Shown here: in pieces, positions 35,512-44,384 of the stretch
Layout: each line of letters starts with the position of its first letter
Position numbering within the stretch: position 1 is the stretch's first letter
From: Vreelandella titanicae BH1
GTDB taxonomy: Bacteria > Pseudomonadota > Gammaproteobacteria > Pseudomonadales > Halomonadaceae
Direction of reading: 5' to 3'
Assembly (NCBI RefSeq): GCF_000336575.1
Contig: NZ_AOPO01000014.1
Coordinates: 52,437-116,436, forward strand
Length of the DNA: 64,000 nucleotides
Made by a program: the position numbers and the translations under genes
Notes under the pieces: model-generated
What the model saw: the letters and a program-made list of their open reading frames with translations, nothing else
What the model was told of the DNA's origin: nothing
Database searches by the model: none

Positions 35512-36503
35512 AAACGCCTGCGCACGCTGATCTCACCGCCGGCTAGGCGTCGCGAGTGACCATTTTCGGCAACCCAGAGGTTACCACTCTCATCCACTTC
35601 TCCGGCGATCGCATCGCTGGTCTGCTGTCCTTGAATCACTCTAATCGGCAGCCCCGCATAGGCGTGACGCTGATTCCACGCATCCCGCCAGGCGGCAAAG
35701 CCATGTTGTTCAAAGTTAGCCAGCATCGCCAGCAGGCCCGACACTACGTCTGAGGCCAACTGATTACGCGAGATATCCGGCAGTCGCTCGAAAAGCGCCG
35801 CAACAGGTTGGTCGATCGCTGCCCGCTGGGCAGCGGGCAGCCAAAGATTCATGCCCATACCAATGACGACTTCGCAGGGGCCTGCGGCATCCCCGGTCAC
35901 TTCGATAAGAATACCGGCCAGCTTGCCTAACTCGTCGCCTGGGCCATCACCCTGCTCGGAGAGCAGGATATCGTTAGGCCACTTAAGCTTCGGCGCCACA
36001 CCATGCTGCTCAAGCACTTGGGCAACGACAACGCCTACCGCCAAGCTCAAGCCCTCCAGCACCGCAATACCCGACTCAAAGCGCCAGCCCAGCGATAGCA
36101 TTAAGCTCTGACCCCAGGGCGTCGACCAGACACGACCACGGCGCCCACGTCCCGCCGTTTGCAGCTCAACCAGGCACACTTCGCCATGCCCAGCGCCCTG
36201 CTCAAAGCGTTGGCGCAGATACTCATTGCTGGAGGGTAACTGGTCCTCAACAAACAGGCGCGCAAGGTGGTGGCGCGCCTGTGCGGGCAGCCGCTCCACG
36301 ATTTTGGCGCCCTCCAAGGGCTCCAGGCGCTGCGAGAGCTGGTAGCCACGGCCTTTCACCGCCACTACCTCCACCCCTAGTGCTTCCAGTTTTTTTAACT
36401 GTTTCCACACCGCCGCACGAGAAATACCCAGCGCTTCACCCAGCTGCTCGCCAGAGTGAACCTCGCCATCGCTTAACAAACGCATCAGGTTGCCGATGGT
36501 CAT
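35508..36503 (-). CDS. birA: Biotin-protein ligase and biotin operon repressor BirA
   Basis: 331 residues. An N-terminal winged helix (about 1-65; SGEQLGEALGISRAAVWKQL) can bind DNA; the catalytic domain has the ATP/biotin loop GRGRRGRVWSTPWGQSL (about 115-131) and KWPNDILL; the small C-terminal domain ends LAGGEISVRRRL. It makes biotinyl-AMP, biotinylates AccB and, in the bifunctional class, represses biotin genes. GGGGCAGGAG precedes the ATG closely. Divergent from bipA. Confidence 0.95.
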   Translation of the reverse strand: MTIGNLMRLLSDGEVHSGEQLGEALGISRAAVWKQLKKLEALGVEVVAVKGRGYQLSQRLEPLEGAKIVERLPAQARHHLARLFVEDQLPSSNEYLRQRFEQGAGHGEVCLVELQTAGRGRRGRVWSTPWGQSLMLSLGWRFESGIAVLEGLSLAVGVVVAQVLEQHGVAPKLKWPNDILLSEQGDGPGDELGKLAGILIEVTGDAAGPCEVVIGMGMNLWLPAAQRAAIDQPVAALFERLPDISRNQLASDVVSGLLAMLANFEQHGFAAWRDAWNQRHAYAGLPIRVIQGQQTSDAIAGEVDESGNLWVAENGHSRRLAGGEISVRRRL

Positions 36504-36733
36504 GCTCCTGCCCCAGTGGGAAAAGCGCTAGTCTAGCGGATGGAGGTTCATGGCGAAAACATTCCTAGACCAAGGTTGATATGAGAGGCAGTAATATCAG
36601 CGAAGCCTTCGACATGGTAGAATGGCTATTGGACGCAAGCCCTGAGCCAAGATGGTCGGCAAATTGCCAGCCCTTGCGACCCGCATTTTCCGACCCGTGG
36701 ACGAACGGGTGTTCACAAGAGTTCTCTCTCAGC

Positions 36734-38584
36734 ATGCAAAACCAGCAAAACTCCAGCGCGGTTAATAACCTGCGCAACGTCGCGATCATAGCCCACGTTG
36801 ACCATGGTAAAACCACACTGGTCGACAAGCTCCTGAGCCAGTCCGGCACCCTTGACCGTAAAGCAGAAGGTCAAGAGCGCATCATGGACTCAAACGATCA
36901 GGAAAAAGAGCGTGGCATTACCATTTTGGCCAAGAATACGGCCATTCAATGGCAAGACAGCCAAGGTAACGACTACCACATCAACATCGTGGATACGCCT
37001 GGGCACGCCGATTTCGGCGGCGAGGTTGAGCGCGTCATGTCAATGGTCGATTCGGTGCTACTGCTAGTAGACGCCGTTGATGGCCCGATGCCGCAAACCC
37101 GCTTTGTGACCCAGAAAGCCTTTGCCCAAGGCCTGAAGCCGATCGTGGTGGTCAACAAAATTGACCGTCCCGGCGCACGCCCTGACTGGGTTATCGACCA
37201 GATTTTTGACCTGTTCGACAACCTCGGTGCGTCTGACGAACAGCTCGATTTCCCAATCATCTACTGCTCTGCCCTAAACGGCATTGCCGGTATGGATCCT
37301 GAAGAGCTGGCGGACAACATGGATCCCATGTTCCAGGCCATCGTCGATATCGTCGAGCCGCCGAAGGTTGAGCTTGACGGCCCCTTCCAGATGCAGATCT
37401 CTGCGCTGGATTACAACAGCTATGTAGGCGTTATCGGCCTGGGTCGCATCAAGCGTGGCGCGGTGAAACCGAACCAGCAGGTGTCGATCATCGGCGTTGA
37501 CGGCAATGTGCGTAAGGGCAAAATCGGTCAGGTCATGACCCATATGGGCCTTGAGCGCGTGCAGACCAACGAAGCCACCGCGGGCGACATCGTCTGTGTT
37601 ACCGGCATCGACGATCTGTCGATTTCGGATACGCTATGCGATCCGGCCAAGGTCGAAGCGCTGCCGCCACTGTCCGTCGACGAACCGACCGTTTCAATGA
37701 CCTTCCAGGTCAACGATTCACCGTTCGCCGGTAAAGACGGTAAGTTTGTGACCAGCCGCAACATCAAGGATCGCCTTGATCAAGAGCTGATTCACAACGT
37801 GGCCCTGCGCGTTGAGCAGGGCGAAACCCCTGAGAAGTTCAAGGTTTCTGGCCGTGGCGAGCTGCACCTCTCGGTGCTGATCGAAACCATGCGCCGTGAA
37901 GGCTTTGAGCTGGCCGTAGGCCGCCCTGAAGTCATCATCAAAGAGATCGACGGTGAGAAGCAGGAGCCCTACGAAGAGGTCATCATCGACTGTGAAGAGC
38001 AGCACCAAGGCTCGATCATGGAAGAGCTGGGCTACCGTAAAGGTGAGATGACCAACATGCTGCCGGACGGTAAAGGACGGGTTCGCCTGGACTTCATCAT
38101 TCCTGCCCGCGGCTTGATCGGTTTCCGTGGCCAGTTTCTGACCCTGACTTCGGGCACCGGCATCCTGACCAGCCGCTTTGATCACTACGGCCCGCTGAAG
38201 CCTGAAGCCTCTATCGAGCGTCGCAACGGCGTGTTGGTTTCGATGGTCGACGGTAAAGCCCTTGCCTATGCGCTGTATGCGCTGCAAGAGCGCGGCAAGC
38301 TGATTATCGATCACGCCACGGAAGTTTACGAAGGCATGCTGATCGGTATCAACAACCGCGCTAACGACATGGTGGTTAACCCCACCAAAGGCAAGAAGCT
38401 CGACAACATGCGCTCCACCGGTAACGATGAAAACATCGTCTTAACCCCGCCGGTTAAGTTCTCCCTGGAGCAGGCCATCGAGTTCCTCGACTCTGACGAG
38501 CTCGTCGAAGTCACGCCGGCGCACATCCGCCTGCGCAAAAAGCTGCTGAAAGAAACCGAGCGTAAGCGTTACAGCAAGAAGTAA
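36734..38584 (+). CDS. bipA: Ribosome-associated GTPase BipA/TypA
   Basis: 616 residues from the ATG at 36734; the frame is open 51 codons further upstream, but homology begins at NNLRNVAIIAHVDHGKTTLV. G1 is AHVDHGKT (20-27), G3 DTPGHADFGG and G4 NKIDRPGARPD. EF-G-like domains and the C-terminal domain special to BipA (ANDMVVNPTKGKKLDNMRST) follow. BipA binds 70S ribosomes and helps 50S assembly and growth under stress and cold. The ribosome-binding site is weak. A strong terminator follows. Confidence 0.96.
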   Translation: MQNQQNSSAVNNLRNVAIIAHVDHGKTTLVDKLLSQSGTLDRKAEGQERIMDSNDQEKERGITILAKNTAIQWQDSQGNDYHINIVDTPGHADFGGEVERVMSMVDSVLLLVDAVDGPMPQTRFVTQKAFAQGLKPIVVVNKIDRPGARPDWVIDQIFDLFDNLGASDEQLDFPIIYCSALNGIAGMDPEELADNMDPMFQAIVDIVEPPKVELDGPFQMQISALDYNSYVGVIGLGRIKRGAVKPNQQVSIIGVDGNVRKGKIGQVMTHMGLERVQTNEATAGDIVCVTGIDDLSISDTLCDPAKVEALPPLSVDEPTVSMTFQVNDSPFAGKDGKFVTSRNIKDRLDQELIHNVALRVEQGETPEKFKVSGRGELHLSVLIETMRREGFELAVGRPEVIIKEIDGEKQEPYEEVIIDCEEQHQGSIMEELGYRKGEMTNMLPDGKGRVRLDFIIPARGLIGFRGQFLTLTSGTGILTSRFDHYGPLKPEASIERRNGVLVSMVDGKALAYALYALQERGKLIIDHATEVYEGMLIGINNRANDMVVNPTKGKKLDNMRSTGNDENIVLTPPVKFSLEQAIEFLDSDELVEVTPAHIRLRKKLLKETERKRYSKK

Positions 38585-38607
38585 TCCGTTCCAAGCAGTC
38601 AGTACCC

Positions 38608-38633
38608 AAAAACCCGCGAAAGCGGGTTTTTTT
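38608..38633 (+). terminator. Intrinsic terminator after bipA
   Basis: AAAAACCCGC (38608-38617) pairs with GCGGGTTTTT (38622-38631) around a GAAA tetraloop, followed by seven T in all. It lies 24 bases after the bipA stop. Confidence 0.94.
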
Positions 38634-38844
38634 ATGCCTCGTTGCCACACTTCATGACCGCTCAATAGCTGCCAAGATACTTCCCTAAACGCAGCCTAAA
38701 CGCTAATACGCTGGAAAGGTGCCGCGTTCTATCGCACAGTGACGCTAAATTCAGCGCGTCCAAGGCACGCTGACATCGCTACATTCATACAGGTGTTTGG
38801 ATACTTACCCCCATCCTGACGCCCAAACACGGACACTCTTACCC

Positions 38845-40290
38845 ATGAGCGGTCATAACGTCTGGACGCATAAAGGCACTTTTCTTCTCGCCGCCGTTGG
38901 TTCCGCCGTCGGTTTGGGCAATCTATGGCGCTTCCCCTACCTAACCGGTGAAAACGGTGGCGGTGCCTTTATATTGGTTTACGCACTGACGATCTTCGCC
39001 GTTGGCATACCGATTCTGATTGCCGAGATCATGCTGGGTCGCACCAGCCGCCAGAGCCCGATTATGGGTATGCGGCACCTGACCAAAACCCATGGCACCT
39101 CTCGGGCCTGGGAAACGATCGGCTGGCTGGGCGCTGCCTCGGCGTTTTTGATTTTAAGCTTCTATTCGGTGATTGCCGGCTGGGCGATTCACTACACTTG
39201 GCTGATGCTGACCGGCTCACTGGTCGGTGCCGACGCTCAGACCATTAGCACTGGCTTTGACGCACTACTGGCCGCCCCTGGCCTAATGACGCTCTATCAC
39301 ACCCTTTTCATTGCCGCGTCCGCGCTGATTGTCGGCATGGGGATTCATAAAGGCATCGAATCAGGCCTGCGCATTATGATGCCCGCGCTGTTTGTAATTC
39401 TGTTGGTAGTGCTGGCCTACGGCGTAGTGAATGGCGATATAGGTGCCGCTGCCAGCTTCCTGTTTACCTTTAATATCGCCGACCTCAGCCTTGAAGGCTG
39501 GCTGCAGGCCATGGGCCAATCATTCTTCACCCTTAGCCTGGGGATGGGGGCAATTATGGCTTACGGCGCCTACATGCCCAGCGAGGTCTCACTAACCCGC
39601 ACCGCCTTTGCTGTTGCCATCGTCGATACCGCCGTGGCGATGGTGGCGGGCCTGGCCATTTTTGCTCTGGTGTTTGGCGCCGGTCTGGAAACCGGGCAAG
39701 GCCCTGGGCTGATGTTTGTTACCCTTCCGCTGGCGTTTGCCGAAATGCCGTTTGGCGCTTTGGTGGGCGGGGTGTTCTTTATTCTGGTTCTCGGCGCAGC
39801 TATCAGTTCCTCTATTTCGTTGATCGAGCCCGTCGCGGCGTTCCTGGTGGAGCGTTTCGACATGACCCGCCCACAAGCCGTTACCATTATGGTGATTGCC
39901 GCCTGGGCAATGGGTCTGTTGACGGTGGTTAGCTTCAATATGTGGGCCGAGGGGACGATTTTCCATAGCCTGTTTGGGCGCAGTGCGTTTGAGTTTATCG
40001 AGCTACTCACCAATATATTTATGCCGGTGGGCGGCCTGCTGATAGCCCTATTCGCCGGTTGGGCGCTAACCCAGAGCGAAGTGATGAAGGAACTGGGCAG
40101 CAGCGTCACTTGGTTTAAATTCTGGCGGTTTCTGGTGCGCTTTGTGGCCCCCGCCGCCGTAGCCTTTGTGTTTTTACGCACCATTCCTCAGGTGGATGGC
40201 TATCTTATCCCCACCCTCGGCGCACTGCTCATTATTGGTGCCTTTGCAGCCAGCCAGCGGTGGCTGAAAAAACCACGACAAATAACTTAA
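38845..40290 (+). CDS. Sodium-dependent transporter of the NSS (SNF) family
   Basis: 481 residues from the ATG at 38845; a TTG 16 codons earlier is less likely because homology starts at NVWTHKGTFLLAAVGSAVGL. TM1 carries the Na+ and substrate-binding GSAVGLGNLWRFPY followed by ENGGGAFILVY. About 11-12 membrane segments follow, as in LeuT/MhsT-type symporters of amino acids. Substrate cannot be assigned. It starts 211 bases past the bipA terminator; an 11-base segment in its upstream region is complementary to its start codon region. Confidence 0.92.
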   Translation: MSGHNVWTHKGTFLLAAVGSAVGLGNLWRFPYLTGENGGGAFILVYALTIFAVGIPILIAEIMLGRTSRQSPIMGMRHLTKTHGTSRAWETIGWLGAASAFLILSFYSVIAGWAIHYTWLMLTGSLVGADAQTISTGFDALLAAPGLMTLYHTLFIAASALIVGMGIHKGIESGLRIMMPALFVILLVVLAYGVVNGDIGAAASFLFTFNIADLSLEGWLQAMGQSFFTLSLGMGAIMAYGAYMPSEVSLTRTAFAVAIVDTAVAMVAGLAIFALVFGAGLETGQGPGLMFVTLPLAFAEMPFGALVGGVFFILVLGAAISSSISLIEPVAAFLVERFDMTRPQAVTIMVIAAWAMGLLTVVSFNMWAEGTIFHSLFGRSAFEFIELLTNIFMPVGGLLIALFAGWALTQSEVMKELGSSVTWFKFWRFLVRFVAPAAVAFVFLRTIPQVDGYLIPTLGALLIIGAFAASQRWLKKPRQIT

Positions 40291-40300
40291 TAACAGTGTG

Positions 40301-40323
40301 CAGGCGGCTTAATTAGCCGCCTG
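40301..40323 (+). other. Stem-loop between the NSS transporter gene and livG
   Basis: CAGGCGGCT (40301-40309) pairs perfectly with AGCCGCCTG (40315-40323) around TAATT. No T-run follows. It lies 18 bases before the livG start, so it could terminate weakly or shape the livG leader. Confidence 0.55.
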
Positions 40324-40340
40324 TATCGCGTGGAGACACC

Positions 40341-41111
40341 ATGACCCCTCTTATTGAAGTACAGCGAGTCAACAAAGCGTTCGGCGGCCTACAGGTGATT
40401 AATGACTGCTCCATTCAAGTGGAGAAGGGCTCCATTACCGGGATGATTGGCCCCAACGGCGCAGGTAAATCAACCCTGTTTAATCTCATTGCTGGCGCCC
40501 TGACCCCTGACAGCGGCCATGTGCTGCTTGATGGAGAAGACATTACCTCGCTCAGCGCCGACCAGCGCTTTCATCGCGGCTTATTGCGCACCTTTCAGAT
40601 CGCCCACGAGTTCAGCCAGATGAGCGCGCTGGAAAACCTCATGATGGTACCGCCCAAGCAAGCCGGTGAAGACCTTTTCAGTGCCTGGCTAAAGCCCGGC
40701 AAAGTGCAGCGAGAAGAGGCGGAGGTGCGCCGCCGCGCCCTGGAAGTCATCGACTTTGTTGGCCTGCACCATGTGCGCAACGAGCTGGCGGGTAATTTGT
40801 CCGGAGGGCAAAAGAAGCTGCTGGAGCTTGGCCGCACCATGATGACCAACGCCAAGGTAGTGCTACTTGATGAGATCGCCGCCGGGGTAAACCGCACCCT
40901 GCTGGGTGATTTGATCGGCAATATTGAGCGGCTCAACCGCGAAATGGGTTACACCTTTCTGGTCATTGAGCACGACATGGAGATGATTGCCCGCCTTTGC
41001 GACCCGGTTATCGTGCTGGCTCAGGGCAGTGTGATGGTGGAGGGGCATATCAACGACATCCAGAATAACCCTGAGGTCATCGAGGCCTACTTCGGTACAG
41101 ATGCCGCTTAA
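40341..41111 (+). CDS. livG: Liv-type ABC transporter ATPase (LivG family)
   Basis: 256 residues. Walker A GPNGAGKST, signature NLSGGQKKLLELG, Walker B VVLLDEIAAGVN (Asp177, Glu178) and switch His in VIEHDMEMI. Unusually, the Pro that normally follows the Glu is Ile179 here. The C-terminal VIEAYFG is typical of LivG. It powers import of branched-chain amino acids or related compounds through LivH/LivM. It heads livG-livF-livH-livM; substrate is not proven. Confidence 0.9.
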   Translation: MTPLIEVQRVNKAFGGLQVINDCSIQVEKGSITGMIGPNGAGKSTLFNLIAGALTPDSGHVLLDGEDITSLSADQRFHRGLLRTFQIAHEFSQMSALENLMMVPPKQAGEDLFSAWLKPGKVQREEAEVRRRALEVIDFVGLHHVRNELAGNLSGGQKKLLELGRTMMTNAKVVLLDEIAAGVNRTLLGDLIGNIERLNREMGYTFLVIEHDMEMIARLCDPVIVLAQGSVMVEGHINDIQNNPEVIEAYFGTDAA

Positions 41112-41150
41112 ACGTGACGTTTTCTCCCATTAGCCAATTAATATAATGAT

Positions 41151-41166
41151 GTCGCTGCCAAGCGAC
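41151..41166 (+). other. Small hairpin before livF
   Basis: GTCGCT (41151-41156) pairs with AGCGAC (41161-41166) around four bases, 20 bases before the livF start. An AT-rich ATATAAT stretch lies just upstream (about 41141-41147), so a secondary promoter is possible. Confidence 0.35.
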
Positions 41167-41186
41167 CTTGCTGGAATACTTTGCTT

Positions 41187-41906
41187 ATGTCATCAACAAC
41201 CAGGCCATTAATCGACGCACGGGATGTGCACGGCGGCTATGGCGGCATGAATATCCTTAACGGGGTAAACATGACGCTGGAAGCCGATGAGGTCGGTGTT
41301 ATCGTCGGCCCTAACGGGGCGGGTAAATCCACCATGCTGAAAGCGGTCTTTGGCCTGCTGCATGTTAATCAGGGCGAGATACTGCTTAACGGCCAGCCCA
41401 TCCAAAACCTGCCGCCTAACCAGCTGGTGCAGCGCGGCATGGGCTTCGTGCCCCAGGAGAAGAACGTTTTCCCCAGCCTTTCGGTGCAGGAAAACCTGGA
41501 GATGGGCGCCTTTTTAAAGCCGCAAAACGTCAAGCGCATGCTCGCTCAGATCTATGAGTTTTTCCCACCGCTGTACGAAAAGCGCCGCCAGCCTGCCGGT
41601 GAGCTTTCCGGTGGACAGCGCCAAATGGTCGCCATGGGCCGCGCTCTGATGGCCGAGCCGAGCCTACTGTTGCTGGACGAACCCACCGCAGGGCTGTCGC
41701 CGCTGTATATGAATGAGATTTTCGACCGCGTCAAACAGATCAACGCCGCTGGCGTGGGTATTTTGATGGTGGAACAGAACGCCAAACAGGCACTCGCGAT
41801 AGCCGATAAGGGCTTTGTGCTGGCTGCTGGCCAAAACCGCTTTACCGACACTGGGGCGGCACTGCTCGCCGACCCCGATGTCGCCAAAAGCTTTTTGGGC
41901 GGCTAG
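41187..41906 (+). CDS. livF: Liv-type ABC transporter ATPase (LivF family)
   Basis: 239 residues from the ATG at 41187; a TTG two codons earlier is the alternative. Walker A GPNGAGKSTMLKA, signature GELSGGQRQMVAMGRAL, Walker B LLLLDEPTAGLSP, switch VEQNAKQAL. It pairs with LivG to drive uptake. It follows livG after 75 bases and precedes livH by 16. Confidence 0.92.
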   Translation: MSSTTRPLIDARDVHGGYGGMNILNGVNMTLEADEVGVIVGPNGAGKSTMLKAVFGLLHVNQGEILLNGQPIQNLPPNQLVQRGMGFVPQEKNVFPSLSVQENLEMGAFLKPQNVKRMLAQIYEFFPPLYEKRRQPAGELSGGQRQMVAMGRALMAEPSLLLLDEPTAGLSPLYMNEIFDRVKQINAAGVGILMVEQNAKQALAIADKGFVLAAGQNRFTDTGAALLADPDVAKSFLGG

Positions 41907-41922
41907 CCCCAGGGAGATAGAC

Positions 41923-42927
41923 GTGAACGAACTGGTTTTTTTCATCAATAATGTGGTGATTTCGGGCAGCGTCAGCGGCTCTATTTATGCCATTGGGGCC
42001 ATTGGGGTAACGCTGATTTTCAGCATTATGCGCTTTGCCCACTTCGCCCACGCCGACATGATGACCTTCGGCGCCTTTATGGTGCTTCTGCTTACCACGC
42101 TGTTCCCAGCAGCGGGCGCCAGCCTAGGTGTACCCACCGCCGTGCTAATGCTGCCTCTGGCGATGCTGCTCACCGCCGCTTTGGCCGTGGGGATCGATAA
42201 AACCTTCTATAAACCGCTACGTGCCCATGGGGTCAAACCGATTGTGCTGGTGATTGGCTCGCTGGGGGTCACGTTGATTCTACAGGGCTTGATCCGCCTC
42301 TTTTCCGGCACCGGCGGGCAGAGTTTATATGTCGACGACCGTAAAGAGATCTTCCGCCTTGCGCTGCCCTTCGAGGGTGCCCGTGCACCGATTGTGGTTA
42401 CCGAACCGCAGATTTATCTGTTCGTGATCACTATCGTTGCGGTCGTCGCACTACACCTTTTCCTTAACCGTTCGCGGTTAGGCAAGGCAATGCGCGCCAT
42501 GTCGGATAACCCTGAACTCGCCCAAGCATCGGGTATTAATACCAATACCATCGTGGCGGTGACCTGGATGATTGCCGGAGCGCTGGCGGCTATTGCTGGA
42601 ACGCTGCTCTCCTTAGACGTTACCTTCAAACCCGATTTGAGCTTCTTTCTGCTGCTGCCTATTTTCGCCGCCGCTATTGTGGGGGGCGTTGGTCACCCTT
42701 ACGGCGCCATTGCCGGTGGCTTTGTGGTCGGCTTTGCCGAAACCCTGGCGGTGTTTAACTGGAATGTGCTGCTACGCCCCTTCCGCGACAGCCTGCCCGC
42801 CTGGCTCGAGCTACCGTCGAATCTGGCCTTTGTGGGTACCGAGTACAAAATTGTGGTGCCGTTTTTCATTCTGGTAGCCATTTTGGTGTGGCGTCCCACC
42901 GGACTCTTTAAGGGCAAGGTGATCTAA
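41923..42927 (+). CDS. livH: Liv-type ABC transporter permease (LivH family)
   Basis: 334 residues from the GTG at 41923, chosen because AGGGAG lies six bases before it and MNELVFFINNVVISGSVSGS is a typical LivH start. About eight membrane segments; GAIGVTLIFSIMRFAHFAHA and the ATPase-contacting RAMSDNPELAQASGINTNTI are diagnostic. It forms the translocation path with LivM. The stop overlaps the livM start (TAATG). Confidence 0.93.
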   Translation: MNELVFFINNVVISGSVSGSIYAIGAIGVTLIFSIMRFAHFAHADMMTFGAFMVLLLTTLFPAAGASLGVPTAVLMLPLAMLLTAALAVGIDKTFYKPLRAHGVKPIVLVIGSLGVTLILQGLIRLFSGTGGQSLYVDDRKEIFRLALPFEGARAPIVVTEPQIYLFVITIVAVVALHLFLNRSRLGKAMRAMSDNPELAQASGINTNTIVAVTWMIAGALAAIAGTLLSLDVTFKPDLSFFLLLPIFAAAIVGGVGHPYGAIAGGFVVGFAETLAVFNWNVLLRPFRDSLPAWLELPSNLAFVGTEYKIVVPFFILVAILVWRPTGLFKGKVI

Positions 42928-44252
42928 TGAGCAACTCAGAAAAAACGCGCAACCCTGCCTACACTCCCCAAGACGCCACGTCTGCCCGTCGCTTCCCGCT
43001 GCGCGAGCTGATTCTGTTTGGTGTGCTGCTCGTAGCGGTTTTGGCGGTCTACGCCATCATGGGCGCCGCCTACAGCACGCGCATGCTGGTAGAAGCTGCC
43101 TGCTACGCCATCCTCGCGCTGGGATTAACCATCCAGTGGGGCTATGCCGGTCAGTTCAACGCCGGGGTAATGGGCTTTGTCGCCCTGGGTGGCTTCTGTG
43201 CGATGTTTTTCAGTGTACCGGTCAACGATGCCTTCTGGGGCACGGCGCTACCCGGCGAATTTGGCCGCGTGCTGCTTTATGGCGCAGCCGCTATTGTATT
43301 GATTGTTGGCGCCAGCAAGCTGGATCGACTGGGCGTACCCAAGCCCCTGCGTACGTTGATCGCGGTGGTGCTGGGTGTGGTGCTTTACCTCGTGGTGATT
43401 AGCCAGCTGCGTGAAGTCACTGATGCGATTGAAAGCCAGGCAGGCTTCGTCGGTGGGCTGGGCTTACCGCCCTGGATCGGCTGGATTGTCGGTGGCGCGC
43501 TGGCGGGTGGCGTCGGCTACTTTATTGGCCATATCTGTTTGGGCTTGCGCAGCGACTATCTGGCGATAGCCACCCTCGGCATTGCCGAGATCATCAAGGC
43601 GTTTCTAAAGAACTCCGACTGGCTGACCCGCGGCACCGCTACGGTTTCCCCACTTCCCTGGCCCACACCGGGGCCTGCCGAACTGGGGTTTACGCTCTCA
43701 CGAGCGATCTACCTTTCGTTTACGGCGGTGATCATCGCGGTAATCTTCTTTTTACTCAATCGCGCCTACAACGCCCCTTGGGGCCGTATGATCCGGGCGA
43801 TTCGCGACAATGAAGTCTCCGCTGCGGCGATGGGTAAGGATATCAACAAACGGCGTCTGGAAATCTTCGTGCTGGGCTGCATTCTGATGGGCTTGGGCGG
43901 CGGCATACTGGGCACCTTCAACAGCCTCTTCGATCCTCAAGGCTACCTGCCGCTCAACCATACCTTCCTGGTGTTGGTGATGGTGATCCTGGGCGGACCG
44001 GGCAATAACCTGGGCACCATTTTTGGCGCCGTGGCGGTGTACATTATCTGGATTATGTCCGAGCCCCTGGCGCTGTTCTTAATGCAGTTAGCGGTGGCCT
44101 TTGGCGAAGGCGCTTTCGGCTGGGATGCACCAGGCAATATGGATAGCCGCGCCCTGCAGGCACGGGTGCTGGTGATTGGCTTATTGATCACCATGGTGCT
44201 GCGCTTCGCGCCCAAAGGGCTACTACCCGAGAAAATCAAAAGTCACAATTGA
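42927..44252 (+). CDS. livM: Liv-type ABC transporter permease (LivM family)
   Basis: 441 residues, with an N-terminal extension and an extra membrane region around 80-170 compared with minimal LivM. LGLTIQWGYAGQFNAGVMGF and the coupling helix RAIRDNEVSAAAMGKDINKR are typical. It overlaps livH by one base. The binding protein gene is not in the operon; a candidate lies 1.3 kb away on the opposite strand. Confidence 0.93.
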   Translation: MSNSEKTRNPAYTPQDATSARRFPLRELILFGVLLVAVLAVYAIMGAAYSTRMLVEAACYAILALGLTIQWGYAGQFNAGVMGFVALGGFCAMFFSVPVNDAFWGTALPGEFGRVLLYGAAAIVLIVGASKLDRLGVPKPLRTLIAVVLGVVLYLVVISQLREVTDAIESQAGFVGGLGLPPWIGWIVGGALAGGVGYFIGHICLGLRSDYLAIATLGIAEIIKAFLKNSDWLTRGTATVSPLPWPTPGPAELGFTLSRAIYLSFTAVIIAVIFFLLNRAYNAPWGRMIRAIRDNEVSAAAMGKDINKRRLEIFVLGCILMGLGGGILGTFNSLFDPQGYLPLNHTFLVLVMVILGGPGNNLGTIFGAVAVYIIWIMSEPLALFLMQLAVAFGEGAFGWDAPGNMDSRALQARVLVIGLLITMVLRFAPKGLLPEKIKSHN

Positions 44253-44270
44253 TATGACCTATGAGCTAAG

Positions 44271-44301
44271 CCCGGCGCGCCAGATCTGGCGCGCTTTCGG
44301 G
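44271..44301. other. 20-bp perfect palindrome downstream of livM
   Basis: GCGCGCCAGA (44275-44284) is followed directly by its reverse complement; CCCG (44271-44274) and CGGG (44298-44301) extend the dyad across a three-base bulge. It lies between the convergent livM and Fic genes. No T-run follows, so it is a weak terminator candidate or a protein-binding site. Confidence 0.5.
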
Positions 44302-44384
44302 CAGCAACAGGTCACCAAGCGCCTTCAGTACGACAAGTTTTGGTAACAATCAATACTCGTATAACGAAAAGCGTGGGGTGGGGC

